Shown here one piece after another: positions 55,148-63,215 of a stretch of DNA of 64,000 nucleotides; the first letter of the stretch is position 1, and each line of letters begins with the position of its first letter. A program made the translations under genes and the position numbers. Location: NCBI RefSeq assembly GCF_019449275.2, contig NZ_JAHZQZ020000002.1, positions 62,001 through 126,000 on the forward strand. The letters run 5' to 3'. The notes beneath the pieces were generated by a model. The model did not search any database and had not been told where the DNA came from. It was given only the letters and a program-made list of their open reading frames with translations. The stretch comes from Microbacterium sp. HD4P20 (GTDB taxonomy: Bacteria > Actinomycetota > Actinomycetes > Actinomycetales > Microbacteriaceae).

Positions 55148-56115
55148 ACGCCTGGCGGTCGACGGCGCTCGAGCCGTACGTGGCCGGCATGACGTGGGGG
55201 TGGACGGGCGTGCGCGGCACGTGGGCGACGGCTGAGGCATCCGATTCCCTTCGCGCGATGGCCGACCACGGCGCGAACTGGACCGCCCTTGCCTACTCGG
55301 CGCTGCAGGCGACCGCGCAGTCGACCGATGTCCGCTTTCGAGAGGCGCCGACGGTCACCGACGACGAGATCGTCTGGGCGATTCGCGAGGCGAAGGCGCG
55401 CGGTCTGAAGGTGTGCTTGAAACCGGTCGTGAACGTCGCCGACGGCACGTGGCGCGCCTACATCGGGTTCTTCGACTGGGATGTGCCGGGCGAGCCGAGC
55501 TGGACGGAGTGGTTCGCGTCGTACCGCGAGTTCATCCTGCACGCGGCGCGCCTCGCCGAGTCCGAGGGGTGCGAGATGCTGTGCGTGGGCTGCGAGATGG
55601 TGCGCGCCGACGCGCGCGCCGATCAGTGGCGCGCGCTGATCGCCGATGTGCGCGAGGTGTATTCGGGCCTGATCACGTACAACTGCGACAAGTACCAGGA
55701 GGATTACGTCTCGTGGTGGGACGCGGTCGATGTCATCACCTCGAGCGGCTATTACCCCATTGACACATGGGACGCCGAGCTCGACCGGATCGAGCAAGTG
55801 GTCGCCGCGCACGACAAGCCGTTCTTCTTCATGGAGGCCGGATGCCCGTCGCGCGAGGGATCGCCGGACCGTCCGAACGACTGGTCGCTGCCGGGCGCGC
55901 CGTCGGGCGAGGCGCAGTTGCGCTACTACGAGGTCATGTTCGCGGCGTGCGATGCGCGGCCGTGGATGCGGGGGTTCATGCTGTGGGACTGGCCGCCCTC
56001 GCTCTACGCCCTCGATGACGCCGCCCGCAACGACGACTACTGCCCGTACGGCAAGCCCGCCGGCGACTTCCTCCGTGAGAAATACACGGCGCTTCGCGAC
56101 GGGAGCCTGCGATGA
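55144..56115 (+). CDS. GH113-like beta-mannanase
   Basis: Clan GH-A glycosidase of 323 aa. Glu151 (LCVGCEMVRAD) and Glu231 (PFFFMEAGCPS) fall at the same residue numbers I recall for the acid/base and nucleophile of Alicyclobacillus GH113 mannanase AaManA. GMTWGWTGVRGTWATAEASDSLRAM and LKPVVNVADGTWRAYIGF are also family-like. There is no signal peptide, so it is an intracellular enzyme cutting beta-1,4-manno-oligosaccharides. It overlaps both the mannosidase and kinase genes by 4 bp. GH113 assignment is by recall, with good but not complete certainty. Confidence 0.85.
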   Translation: MNAWRSTALEPYVAGMTWGWTGVRGTWATAEASDSLRAMADHGANWTALAYSALQATAQSTDVRFREAPTVTDDEIVWAIREAKARGLKVCLKPVVNVADGTWRAYIGFFDWDVPGEPSWTEWFASYREFILHAARLAESEGCEMLCVGCEMVRADARADQWRALIADVREVYSGLITYNCDKYQEDYVSWWDAVDVITSSGYYPIDTWDAELDRIEQVVAAHDKPFFFMEAGCPSREGSPDRPNDWSLPGAPSGEAQLRYYEVMFAACDARPWMRGFMLWDWPPSLYALDDAARNDDYCPYGKPAGDFLREKYTALRDGSLR

Positions 56116-57023
56116 CCGCCGGAGTGCTGGCGATCGACGCCGGCCAGACCGGGATCAAGGTCCGCCTGGGCGGACACGACATCCTCTTTCCTGGCATCCG
56201 CACCGCCGAGCCCCTCCTCCCCCAGCTGGCGGCTGTCGCGCACGGCGCCGTCGAGAAGACCGGGATTCCCGCGTCGATCATCGCGGCCGGCGTCTCGGGG
56301 CTGACGACGCGAGAAGCGGATGCCGCGGCCCTGCTCTCGCGCATCGACGACGCCGCGGTGCACGAGGTGCTGCTCGCGCACGACTCCACGACGTCGTTCC
56401 TCGGAGCCCTCGCCGACGGGCGCGGCGCCGTCGTCGCCGCCGGCGGCGGGGTCGTCACCCTCGCGGTCGGGCGAGACAGCGTGGCGCGCGTCGACGGCTG
56501 GGGCTACCTCATGGGCGATGCGGGCAGCGGCTACTGGATCGGACGCGAGGCGCTGGAGGCCGTCATGCGCGAGTACGACGGACGCGGCCCCGCGACGCGC
56601 CTGACCGACGTCGCGCGCGAGCGCTGGCCCGACCTCGCGCAGGCCTACATCAGCCTGCAGTCCGCCGAGGACCGCGTGAGCATCATCGCCTCGTTCGCCG
56701 AGCCGGTGGCCCGGCTGGCCTCGGACGGCGATGCGGTGTCGCAGCGCATCACGGTGCGCGCCGGCGGAGAGCTCGCGCACAGCGTCGAGACGGCACTCCG
56801 GCGCGTGCGAACCGACGACGCCGAGCGATTCTCGGTGTGCGCGATCGGCGGTGTGTTCCGGTCGGCGCAGCTGCGCGAGGCGTTCAGGTCGCACCTGGCT
56901 GCCAGCGAGCTGGACGTCGCACTCGTGGAGCCCCTCGGCCATGGCATCGACGGCGCGGTCGCCCTCGCCGGCCTCGCGCCGGCGCATCCGCTCGCCGCCG
57001 CCGTCTCCGTCGCCCGAGCCTGA
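56112..57023 (+). CDS. BadF/BadG-type ATPase family sugar kinase
   Basis: ASKHA-fold kinase, 303 aa, of the family that includes eukaryotic N-acetylglucosamine kinase. N-terminal phosphate loop GVLAIDAGQTGIKVRL, HDSTTSFLGALADGRGAVVAAGGGVVTLAV, and the family's GWGYLMGDAGSGYWIGREAL are present. As last gene of the mannan operon, right after two mannose-releasing enzymes, it may phosphorylate mannose or a related sugar. No phosphomannose isomerase is nearby. A 91-bp tandem array starts 80 bp after the stop. Confidence 0.87.
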   Translation: MTAGVLAIDAGQTGIKVRLGGHDILFPGIRTAEPLLPQLAAVAHGAVEKTGIPASIIAAGVSGLTTREADAAALLSRIDDAAVHEVLLAHDSTTSFLGALADGRGAVVAAGGGVVTLAVGRDSVARVDGWGYLMGDAGSGYWIGREALEAVMREYDGRGPATRLTDVARERWPDLAQAYISLQSAEDRVSIIASFAEPVARLASDGDAVSQRITVRAGGELAHSVETALRRVRTDDAERFSVCAIGGVFRSAQLREAFRSHLAASELDVALVEPLGHGIDGAVALAGLAPAHPLAAAVSVARA

Positions 57024-57101
57024 TGGGGCCCTTCCCCGCCCCGGCCCCGGCCCCGCCCCTGCGCCGGGGGCATCCCCTCGCCGGCGAACTGTGGCGCCGC
57101 C

Positions 57102-57491
57102 CGGCGGATGATCGAGCACATGTCGGAGGATCGGGGCCTTACTCGCCGACAACGACACGAAGCTCCGCCCGGCGGTGAGCGGCTTCACCGCCCGGAGGAT
57201 GATCGAGCCCACGTCGGAGGATCGGGGCCTTACTCGCCGACAACGACGCGAAGCTCCGCCGGGCGGTGAGCGGCTTCACCGCCCGGCGGATGATCGAGCC
57301 CACGTCGGAGGATCGGGGCCTTACTCGCCGACAACGACACGAAGCTCCGCCCGGCGGTGAGCGGCTTCACCGCCCGGAGGATGATCGAGCACATGTCGGA
57401 GGATCGGGGCCTTACTCGCCGACAACGACGCGAAGCTCCGCCCGGCGGTGAGCGGCTTCACCGCCCGGCGGTGAAGCACGGGCGATCGAGG
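57102..57491. repeat. 91-bp tandem array, four copies plus a partial
   Basis: Full units at 57102-57192, 57193-57283, 57284-57374 and 57375-57465, then a fifth that stops after about 25 bp. Units differ at only a few positions (GCACATGTCGG or GCCCACGTCGG; GACACG or GACGCG). Each holds the hairpin GGCGGTGA-GCGGCT-TCACCGCC. 91 is not a multiple of three, so the array is not coding. It fills most of the 556-bp gap between the kinase and DUF559 genes; 57024-57101 holds a GC-rich Pro-like stretch with no visible feature. Confidence 0.97.
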
Positions 57492-57579
57492 TTCCTCCCC
57501 CGCAGGCGCGTTGCGCTTCCTATCCACAGATCTCACGCGTGAGGGATGGGGGGCGGATGCTGTCGCCCATAGTCGGAGC

Positions 57580-58419
57580 GTGGAACTCATCGAATGGCTC
57601 AGAACTGGCACCGTCGGCATCGCCCATCGCGATCTGGCGGTGGCCCAAGGCGCCAAGCTGTCGCATATTCGGGCCGCGGTTCGAACGGGAGAGGTGCGGG
57701 CGATCCGCCGTCAGTGGCTCGCGACACCGGAAGCAACGGGCGAACTCGTGGATGCTGCGACCCATGGTGCGCGCGTAGGCTGCGTCTCGGCGGCCCGGCG
57801 GCGAAAGTGGTGGGTGCCCGAGGGCGTCGATGACTCGCTCCACCTTCATTTCCGCGCGCACGGTCGTCCCGCTGACTTCGAGGGCGTCGCGCACTGGAAC
57901 GCGTCCGTCGCGCCGGCGAGTCACACGTCGCTGCTGGCCTCGGTGGAGGACTGCCTCTCTCAGATCGCGGTCTGCCTCGACCCCGAGTCGGCCCGCGTGG
58001 TCTGGGAATCTGCGATCCAGGTCGAGAAGCTCTCGATCGCGGCGCTCCGTGGAGTGAGGTGGACTTCCCGTGCCGCAAAAGAGCTCGCGGAATGCTCGTC
58101 GGACCTGTCGGACTCGGGTTTGGAGTCGCTCTTCCTGACCCGGCTCTCGTCGTGGGGCGTCCCTCTTCGACAGCAGATCTTCGTCGCCGGCCACTTCGTG
58201 GACGTGCTCATCGGCGAGCGATTGATCGTGCAGATCGACGGCTACGGGTTTCATTCATCGTCGGCGCAACGCTCGAGTGATGTCGCACACGATGCCGAAC
58301 TGCGACTTCGCGGGTACACGGTGCTGCGGTTCACGTACTCGCAGATCGTCCGTGAGTGGCCCACAGTGGAGCGAGCCCTGTCACGCGCCGTCGCCGCAGG
58401 TCTCCATCTGGCGGCTTGA
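57580..58419 (+). CDS. DUF559 (Vsr-like nuclease fold) protein
   Basis: Protein of 279 aa with an N-terminal winged-helix-like domain (GTVGIAHRDLAVAQGAKLSHIRAAVRTGEVRAIRRQWLATP) and a C-terminal DUF559/PD-(D/E)XK-type domain: ESLFLTRLSSWGVPL, FVDVLIGERLIVQIDGYGFHSS, DAELRLRGYTVLRFTYSQI. This is the very-short-patch-repair nuclease fold, but no methylase is nearby. Its cellular role is unknown; an AbiEi-like antitoxin N-terminus with a nuclease domain is a familiar actinobacterial combination. GTG at 57580 is chosen: CATAGT ends 6 nt before it (leaderless), and homologues I recall start MELIxWL. Repeat DNA flanks it on both sides. Confidence 0.85.
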   Translation: MELIEWLRTGTVGIAHRDLAVAQGAKLSHIRAAVRTGEVRAIRRQWLATPEATGELVDAATHGARVGCVSAARRRKWWVPEGVDDSLHLHFRAHGRPADFEGVAHWNASVAPASHTSLLASVEDCLSQIAVCLDPESARVVWESAIQVEKLSIAALRGVRWTSRAAKELAECSSDLSDSGLESLFLTRLSSWGVPLRQQIFVAGHFVDVLIGERLIVQIDGYGFHSSSAQRSSDVAHDAELRLRGYTVLRFTYSQIVREWPTVERALSRAVAAGLHLAA

Positions 58420-58439
58420 GGCGAGACCCGAGGGCGCCG

Positions 58440-58560
58440 CCGGGCGAACAACCGCACGCTCCGGCGAACCGCCCGGCGGTGAATTGTCCTCACGTCGGAG
58501 GATCGAGCCCGAATGCTCCGACATCGCCCCGGATTTCCGTCGGGCGGATCCGGCGAGGCA
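58440..58560. repeat. Diverged single copy of the 91-bp repeat family
   Basis: After the DUF559 stop, CCGCCCGGCGGTGAA and CACGTCGGAGGATCGAGCCC reappear, in the same order as in the array upstream of the gene, followed by an inverted CTCCGACAT. The spacing differs, so it is a decayed or rearranged relative of the repeat at 57.1-57.5 kb. Confidence 0.75.
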
Positions 58561-58585
58561 GCTCGCGGGGGCGAGCACGGACGAC

Positions 58586-58625
58586 GGATGCCCCGGCCGG
58601 CGCAGTCGCGCGGGCCGGGGCATCC
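58586..58625. terminator. Bidirectional terminator, DUF559/ABC exporter
   Basis: GGATGCCCCGGCC (58586-58598) pairs perfectly with GGCCGGGGCATCC (58613-58625), 14-nt loop, between two convergent genes and 12 nt after the exporter gene's stop. Confidence 0.82.
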
Positions 58626-58636
58626 GCAACCCGAAG

Positions 58637-60451
58637 TCAGACCAGCGACTCGCGCCAGGCCGCGTGCAGTTTGGCGAAGCGGCCGTCACCGTCGATGAGC
58701 GCGTCGGGGGTGTCGTCCTCGATGATGCGGCCGTGCTCCATGACGAGCACGCGGTCGGCGATCGCCACCGTCGACAGACGGTGCGCGATGATGATCGCGG
58801 TGCGGTCGGCGAGAAGCGTCTGCAGCGCGTCCTGGATCTGGCGCTCGCTCGGGATGTCGAGCGAGGCCGTCGCCTCGTCGAGGATCAGCACCGCCGGGTC
58901 GGCGAGGAACGCCCGCGCGAACGAGATCAGCTGACGCTGCCCCGCCGAGACACGTCCGCCGCGTTTGTTGACGTCGGTGTGGTAGCCGTCCGGGAGTCGC
59001 TGGATGAAGGCATCCGCCCCCACCGCGCGGGCCGCCGCCTCGATCTCGTCGAGCGTCGCATCGGGCTTTCCCAGTGCGATGTTGTCGGCGACCGTGCCGC
59101 TGAACAGGTAGGCCTCCTGCGTGACCATGACGATCGCGCGGCGCAGGTCCTTCGGGTGCAGCGACCGCAGGTCGACGCCGTCCAGCGTCACCGCGCCCCG
59201 CGTCGGGTCGTAGAAGCGGGACACGAGCTTGGCGAGCGTGGACTTGCCGGCGCCCGTCGTGCCCACGAGCGCGATCGTCTGACCTGCGGGGATGTCGAGC
59301 GAGAAGTCCGGCAGGATGACTCCGCCCGTCGAGTACCCGAAGAGCACGTCGTCGAACCTGATGTGCCCCTTGGCGTTCCACAGGTCGACCGGCTTGACGG
59401 GGTCGGGAACGGTCGGCTCCTCTTCGAGGACGCCCGACACCTTCTCGAGCGCCGCCGTTGCCGACTGGTACGAGTTCAGGAAGAACGCGACCTCCTGCAG
59501 CGGCGAGAAGAAGTTGCGTACGTACAGCACGGCCGCCAGCAGGAAGCCGATCTGCATCGCGTCGTCGGCGACACGGATGCCGCCCCAAGCGATCACCGCC
59601 GCCAGGGTGACCGAGGCGACGGCCATCAGCCCCGGCTCGAAGGTGCCGAACAGGCGGATCGAGCGGATGTTGACGTCGCGGTAGTCCATCGCCAGCCCGC
59701 CGAACTCGTCGTCGTTGCGCTCCTCCTTGCGGAACGCCTTGACGGCGCGGATGCCGGTCATCGTCTCGACGAACTTCACGATGACCTTCGCGCTGACCAC
59801 ACGCGATTCGCGGTACACCAGCTGCGAACGCAGGTAGAACCAGCGCATCAGCAGGAACAGCGGGATGCCCATCACGATCAGGATCAGACCCGACTGCCAG
59901 TCGACGATCAGCAACGCCACCAGGGTGAAACCACCGAAGAGGATTCCCGAGACGAGCTCGTTGAGGCCGCCGTCGAGAAGCTCGCGGATGGTGTCGAGGT
60001 CGCTCGTCTGGCGCGAGATGATGCGGCCTGACGTGTAGGACTCGTGGAACTCGAGACTCAGCCGCTGTGTGTGCAGGAAGATGCGCTTGCGCAGGTCGAG
60101 CATGACCGCCTGCGTGAGGCGGGCAGCTACGACGACGTACCATCCGATGAGGCCGGCCCCGCCGATCGCGGTGAGCAGGTACACCACGACGACGCCGATC
60201 GTCGGCATCCAGTTCATGTCCTCGACGACGGCAGGCAGAGCGTCGCTGAGGCCATACCCGATGAGCGCCGGGCCCGCGACGCGCAGTGCCGTCGAGACCA
60301 CGAGCACGATGCCCGCGAGGATCAACTGGCCCCGCACGGGAGTGATGAGCGAGCCGAGCAGGCGCAGCGACCGCTTGCGGATCGTCTTGCTCTCGGCGCG
60401 GGTGTAGTCCGAGCGGTCTTCGCCGCTCGTTCCGGTGACGGTGGTGGTCAC
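58637..60451 (-). CDS. ABC exporter half-transporter B (canonical catalytic site)
   Basis: Type IV ABC exporter subunit, 604 aa: six membrane helices (about 1-330) then an ATPase domain. Walker [10 protein letters not shown] is near residue 396, Walker [11 protein letters not shown] (catalytic Glu intact) near 523, and a non-canonical signature VSAGQRQ near 500. It overlaps the upstream half-transporter gene by 4 bp, and the pair should form a heterodimer. The odd signature faces the partner's impaired Walker B, which makes one degenerate ATP site. Substrate unknown; drugs or lipids are typical. Confidence 0.94.
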   Translation of the reverse strand: MTTTVTGTSGEDRSDYTRAESKTIRKRSLRLLGSLITPVRGQLILAGIVLVVSTALRVAGPALIGYGLSDALPAVVEDMNWMPTIGVVVVYLLTAIGGAGLIGWYVVVAARLTQAVMLDLRKRIFLHTQRLSLEFHESYTSGRIISRQTSDLDTIRELLDGGLNELVSGILFGGFTLVALLIVDWQSGLILIVMGIPLFLLMRWFYLRSQLVYRESRVVSAKVIVKFVETMTGIRAVKAFRKEERNDDEFGGLAMDYRDVNIRSIRLFGTFEPGLMAVASVTLAAVIAWGGIRVADDAMQIGFLLAAVLYVRNFFSPLQEVAFFLNSYQSATAALEKVSGVLEEEPTVPDPVKPVDLWNAKGHIRFDDVLFGYSTGGVILPDFSLDIPAGQTIALVGTTGAGKSTLAKLVSRFYDPTRGAVTLDGVDLRSLHPKDLRRAIVMVTQEAYLFSGTVADNIALGKPDATLDEIEAAARAVGADAFIQRLPDGYHTDVNKRGGRVSAGQRQLISFARAFLADPAVLILDEATASLDIPSERQIQDALQTLLADRTAIIIAHRLSTVAIADRVLVMEHGRIIEDDTPDALIDGDGRFAKLHAAWRESLV

Positions 60452-62289
60452 AGGTTCACCTCCAGGTCCTGGTCCTGCTGGCGGGCCCGCAGGCGTGCTT
60501 CTTCGACCTCGAGGCTCGAGATCACGTGCCGGTAGTGCTCGCTGGTGCGCAGCAGCTCGGAATGCGTTCCCACCGCCGTGACACGGCCGGCTTCGAGCAG
60601 GGCGACGCGGTCGGCGAGCATGACGGTGGACGGGCGATGGGCGACGACGAGCGCGGTGGTCTCGTGCAGCACCTCGCGCAGGGCGTCCTCGACGAGCGCC
60701 TCGGTGTCGACGTCGAGCGCCGACAGGGGGTCGTCGAGCACGAGCACCGCGGGACGAGCGGCGACGGCGCGTGCGAGCGCGAGTCGCTGGCGCTGCCCGC
60801 CCGACAGCGACAGCCCCTCTTCGCCGATGATCGTGTCGACACCGTCCGGCAGGTCGTCGACGAAGGATGCCTGAGCCACCTGCAGCGCCTCGCGCATGAC
60901 GGCCTCCGCCTCGGGGCTGCCCGGCACGAGGTCTTCGCGGCCGAGGAGCACGTTGTCGCGCACCGTCTGCGAGAACAGCGTGGCGTCCTCGAAGGCCATG
61001 CCGATGTGACGGCGCAGCTCTTTGAGTGTCAGGTCGCGCACGTCGACCCCGTCCAGAGTGACACTGCCGCCCGTCACGTCGTAGAGGCGCGTGGGCAGCG
61101 TCGTGAGGGTCGTCTTGCCCGAGCCGGTGAGACCGACCAGCGCCATCGTCTCGCCCGGGCGCAGCACGAGGTCGACGCCGTCGAGCAGGTCGCGTTCATG
61201 ATCGCCGGCATCCTGATACCGGAAGTGCACACCCTCGAAGGCGAGTTCACCCCGCGCACGCTGGATCGTCTTGGGCTCGGCGGGGTCGACGATCGTGTTC
61301 TGCTCGTCGAACACATCGAACAGACGGTCCGTCGCCGTACGGGCGTCGAGCGTGAACGAGAAGAGGAACCCGATCGACTCCATCGGCCAGCGCAGCACCG
61401 TCGCCATCGCGAAGAAGGCGATCAGCTCGTACGACTCCAGTTGTCCCGTGGCCGCGAGGTAGATGCCCGCGCCCAAGCAGAGCGCGAACGCGATGTCGGG
61501 CAGCAGCACCAGCCAGAACCAGATCCAGCCGACCGCGCGGGCTTTGCTCAGCTCGGTCTCGCGCAGCGTCTCGGCCTGCCTGGTGAATTTCTGCAGCGCG
61601 TGCTTGCCGCGGCCGAAGGCCTTGAGCACGCGGATGCCGTGCACGCTCTCCTCGACGGAGGTCGCGAGATCGCCCGCCTGATCCTGCGACTGGCGCGCGA
61701 GGGTGCCGTAGGTCTTCTCGAACCGGTAGCCGGCGTACCACAGCGGCGCCGAGGTCACCAGGAAGATCGCACCCAGCAGCCAGTGCCAGCGGAAGAGGAG
61801 TGCCGTGCCGACGACGATCGTGATCACGTTGACCACCAGCAGCACCAGACCGAACGCGAGCCAGCGGCGCAGCATGCTGATGTCCTGCATCATGCGGCTG
61901 AGCAGCTGACCCGACTGCCAGCGGTCGTGGAACGCGACCGGCAGCCGCTGCAGGCGCGAGTAGAACGTCTGGCGCAGCTCGTACTCGACCATCGTCGCCG
62001 GCCCGAGCACGAACCAGCGGCGCAGCCACACCATGGCGGCCTCGGCGAGGCCGAGGACGAGGATCACAGCGGCGCCCCAGCCGATGAGGGCGATGTCGCC
62101 CGAGTCGATCGGACCTCGCACGATCTGCTCGAGTACGAGCGGGATCGCCAGCGCGAGCAGGCTCGCAAGCAGCGCGCTGAGCGCGCCGAGGCCGAGGCGC
62201 GGAAGCACCGGTTTCGCGAACGGGAGCAGCCGTGCGAGGCCTTTGAAGGTGGACAGTTCGGACCGAGGCGAGTCGACGTTGGAAGTCAT
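60448..62289 (-). CDS. ABC exporter half-transporter A (degenerate catalytic site)
   Basis: Type IV ABC exporter subunit, 613 aa: six membrane helices (about 30-310) then an ATPase domain. Walker A GLTGSGKT is near residue 385, a canonical LSGGQRQ signature near 492, and Walker [13 protein letters not shown] near 518, where the usual catalytic Glu is Asp. This is the pattern of the TM287-type partner in heterodimeric exporters. The gene is first in a two-gene operon with an unusually long structured leader that encodes a short peptide. Confidence 0.94.
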   Translation of the reverse strand: MTSNVDSPRSELSTFKGLARLLPFAKPVLPRLGLGALSALLASLLALAIPLVLEQIVRGPIDSGDIALIGWGAAVILVLGLAEAAMVWLRRWFVLGPATMVEYELRQTFYSRLQRLPVAFHDRWQSGQLLSRMMQDISMLRRWLAFGLVLLVVNVITIVVGTALLFRWHWLLGAIFLVTSAPLWYAGYRFEKTYGTLARQSQDQAGDLATSVEESVHGIRVLKAFGRGKHALQKFTRQAETLRETELSKARAVGWIWFWLVLLPDIAFALCLGAGIYLAATGQLESYELIAFFAMATVLRWPMESIGFLFSFTLDARTATDRLFDVFDEQNTIVDPAEPKTIQRARGELAFEGVHFRYQDAGDHERDLLDGVDLVLRPGETMALVGLTGSGKTTLTTLPTRLYDVTGGSVTLDGVDVRDLTLKELRRHIGMAFEDATLFSQTVRDNVLLGREDLVPGSPEAEAVMREALQVAQASFVDDLPDGVDTIIGEEGLSLSGGQRQRLALARAVAARPAVLVLDDPLSALDVDTEALVEDALREVLHETTALVVAHRPSTVMLADRVALLEAGRVTAVGTHSELLRTSEHYRHVISSLEVEEARLRARQQDQDLEVNL

Positions 62290-62433
62290 GATCCTTGCGG
62301 GGATGGTGAGCGGATGACCCGCGATCGGGGTCTACAAGGTGCGCAGAGCGCGAGGAGCCCTCTATAAGAGAGGAACGCTCCGAGAAGCGGCGGTATGCCG
62401 GTCAGGGACCGCCGGGACGGGGAAGGGGAGCGA

Positions 62434-62526
62434 CTACGCCTGAATGCGACGCCGCTCCGGGGTTGCGCCGTCCAGTGCGAGGCGGAGGACGAAGACGGGC
62501 TTCACGGCGACAACGGCCTGATACAT
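62434..62526 (-). CDS. 30-aa leader peptide candidate upstream of ABC exporter
   Basis: Small frame starting ATG at 62526 with an excellent GAGGAGGAG ribosome site directly upstream and ending TAG at 62434; peptide begins MYQAVVAVKPVFVLRL. It sits in the 5' leader of the exporter operon, between a strong GC hairpin (about 62548-62588) and two further stems (62388-62414 and 62355-62380). A TTGCGG/TAGGCT promoter is visible near 62600-62630. The ribosome site and place suggest a translated leader (uORF). A stand-alone microprotein is the alternative. No homology known to me. Confidence 0.6.
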   Translation of the reverse strand: MYQAVVAVKPVFVLRLALDGATPERRRIQA

Positions 62527-62547
62527 GGCTCCTCCTCGGGGCTGATT

Positions 62548-62632
62548 GGACGGGGCTGGCGCGCCGCCATGTGAAGCGGCGCGACAGCCCTCCAGCCTAT
62601 ACCTGAGAGTTCACTGACCGCAACAAGCGCTT
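62548..62632 (-). promoter_or_regulatory. Promoter and 5' hairpin of the exporter leader
   Basis: On the minus strand a TTGCGG -35-like and a TAGGCT -10 box (16-18 bp apart) precede a start region followed by GGCTGTCGCGCCGC...GCGGCGCGCCAGCC, a 12-13 bp stem with small bulges. The hairpin would be at the very 5' end of the mRNA. Positions are by eye. Confidence 0.5.
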
Positions 62633-62653
62633 TCCGCGCTGCCGGAAGACGAC

Positions 62654-62686
62654 GGTCCGGATGCCCCCGCTCGGGGCATCCGGACC
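62654..62686 (-). terminator. Terminator of the alkA-ogt unit
   Basis: GGTCCGGATGCCCC (62654-62667) pairs perfectly with GGGGCATCCGGACC (62673-62686) around a 5-nt loop, 16 nt after the ogt stop. Confidence 0.85.
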
Positions 62687-62702
62687 GCTCATGTCGGCGA
62701 CC

Positions 62703-63215
62703 TCACGACAGCAGCGCAGGAACTCCCGCCTCGCGGTCGAGCAGGCTGCGCTTGACGTCGAGCCCCCATGCGAAGCCCCCGAGCGCGCCGCCCGTGCGCA
62801 GCACGCGATGGCAAGGGACGAACAGCGCCGGCGCGTTGCGCGCGCAGATGGATGCCGCGGCCCGGACGGCGCTCGGCGACCCGAGTTCGACCGCGAACTC
62901 CGCGTAGGTGAGTGGGCGGCCGGGAGCGATGTCGCGCAGCGCCCGCCAACCGGCGAGCTGCATCGCGGTGCCGTACTGGGCCACCGGGATGCCGTCGATC
63001 GCCTCGAGCTCGCCTGCGTAGTACGCGAGCACCGCGGCCGCGGCATCCGTCTCGGCCTTGGCCACTGCCGAGGGGCGATCGGCCGCTCGGACACGGGCGA
63101 CGATGCGGTCCACATCGTCGCTCCACCCGGACGCGAGCACCCGCGCGTCGTCATCGGAGAGGATCGTGAAGGGGCCGTCGGGGGTATCGACGGTCTGGAT
63201 GGTCGCTGCGGTCAT
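62703..63215 (-). CDS. ogt: Methylated-DNA--[protein]-cysteine S-methyltransferase
   Basis: Suicidal O6-alkylguanine repair protein, 170 aa. The methyl-accepting Cys135 lies in [22 protein letters not shown], after the helix-turn-helix ([28 protein letters not shown]). The recognition helix is normal; an N-terminal domain of about 85 residues is present. Its start overlaps the end of the glycosylase gene (ATGA), so the two are co-transcribed for alkylation repair. Confidence 0.95.
   Translation of the reverse strand: MTAATIQTVDTPDGPFTILSDDDARVLASGWSDDVDRIVARVRAADRPSAVAKAETDAAAAVLAYYAGELEAIDGIPVAQYGTAMQLAGWRALRDIAPGRPLTYAEFAVELGSPSAVRAAASICARNAPALFVPCHRVLRTGGALGGFAWGLDVKRSLLDREAGVPALLS

Noticed and set aside
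57175..57542. Series of 61-aa open frames starting every 91 bp
   Set aside because: Each is one frame of the 91-bp repeat; the unit is not a multiple of three and the frames overlap one another.
57102..58560. Insertion sequence or integron cassette around the DUF559 gene
   Set aside because: No transposase or integrase, no terminal inverted repeats with target duplication; only related repeats on both sides.
60526..62367. 613-codon plus-strand open frame
   Set aside because: Antisense to the first exporter subunit; no recognisable domain.
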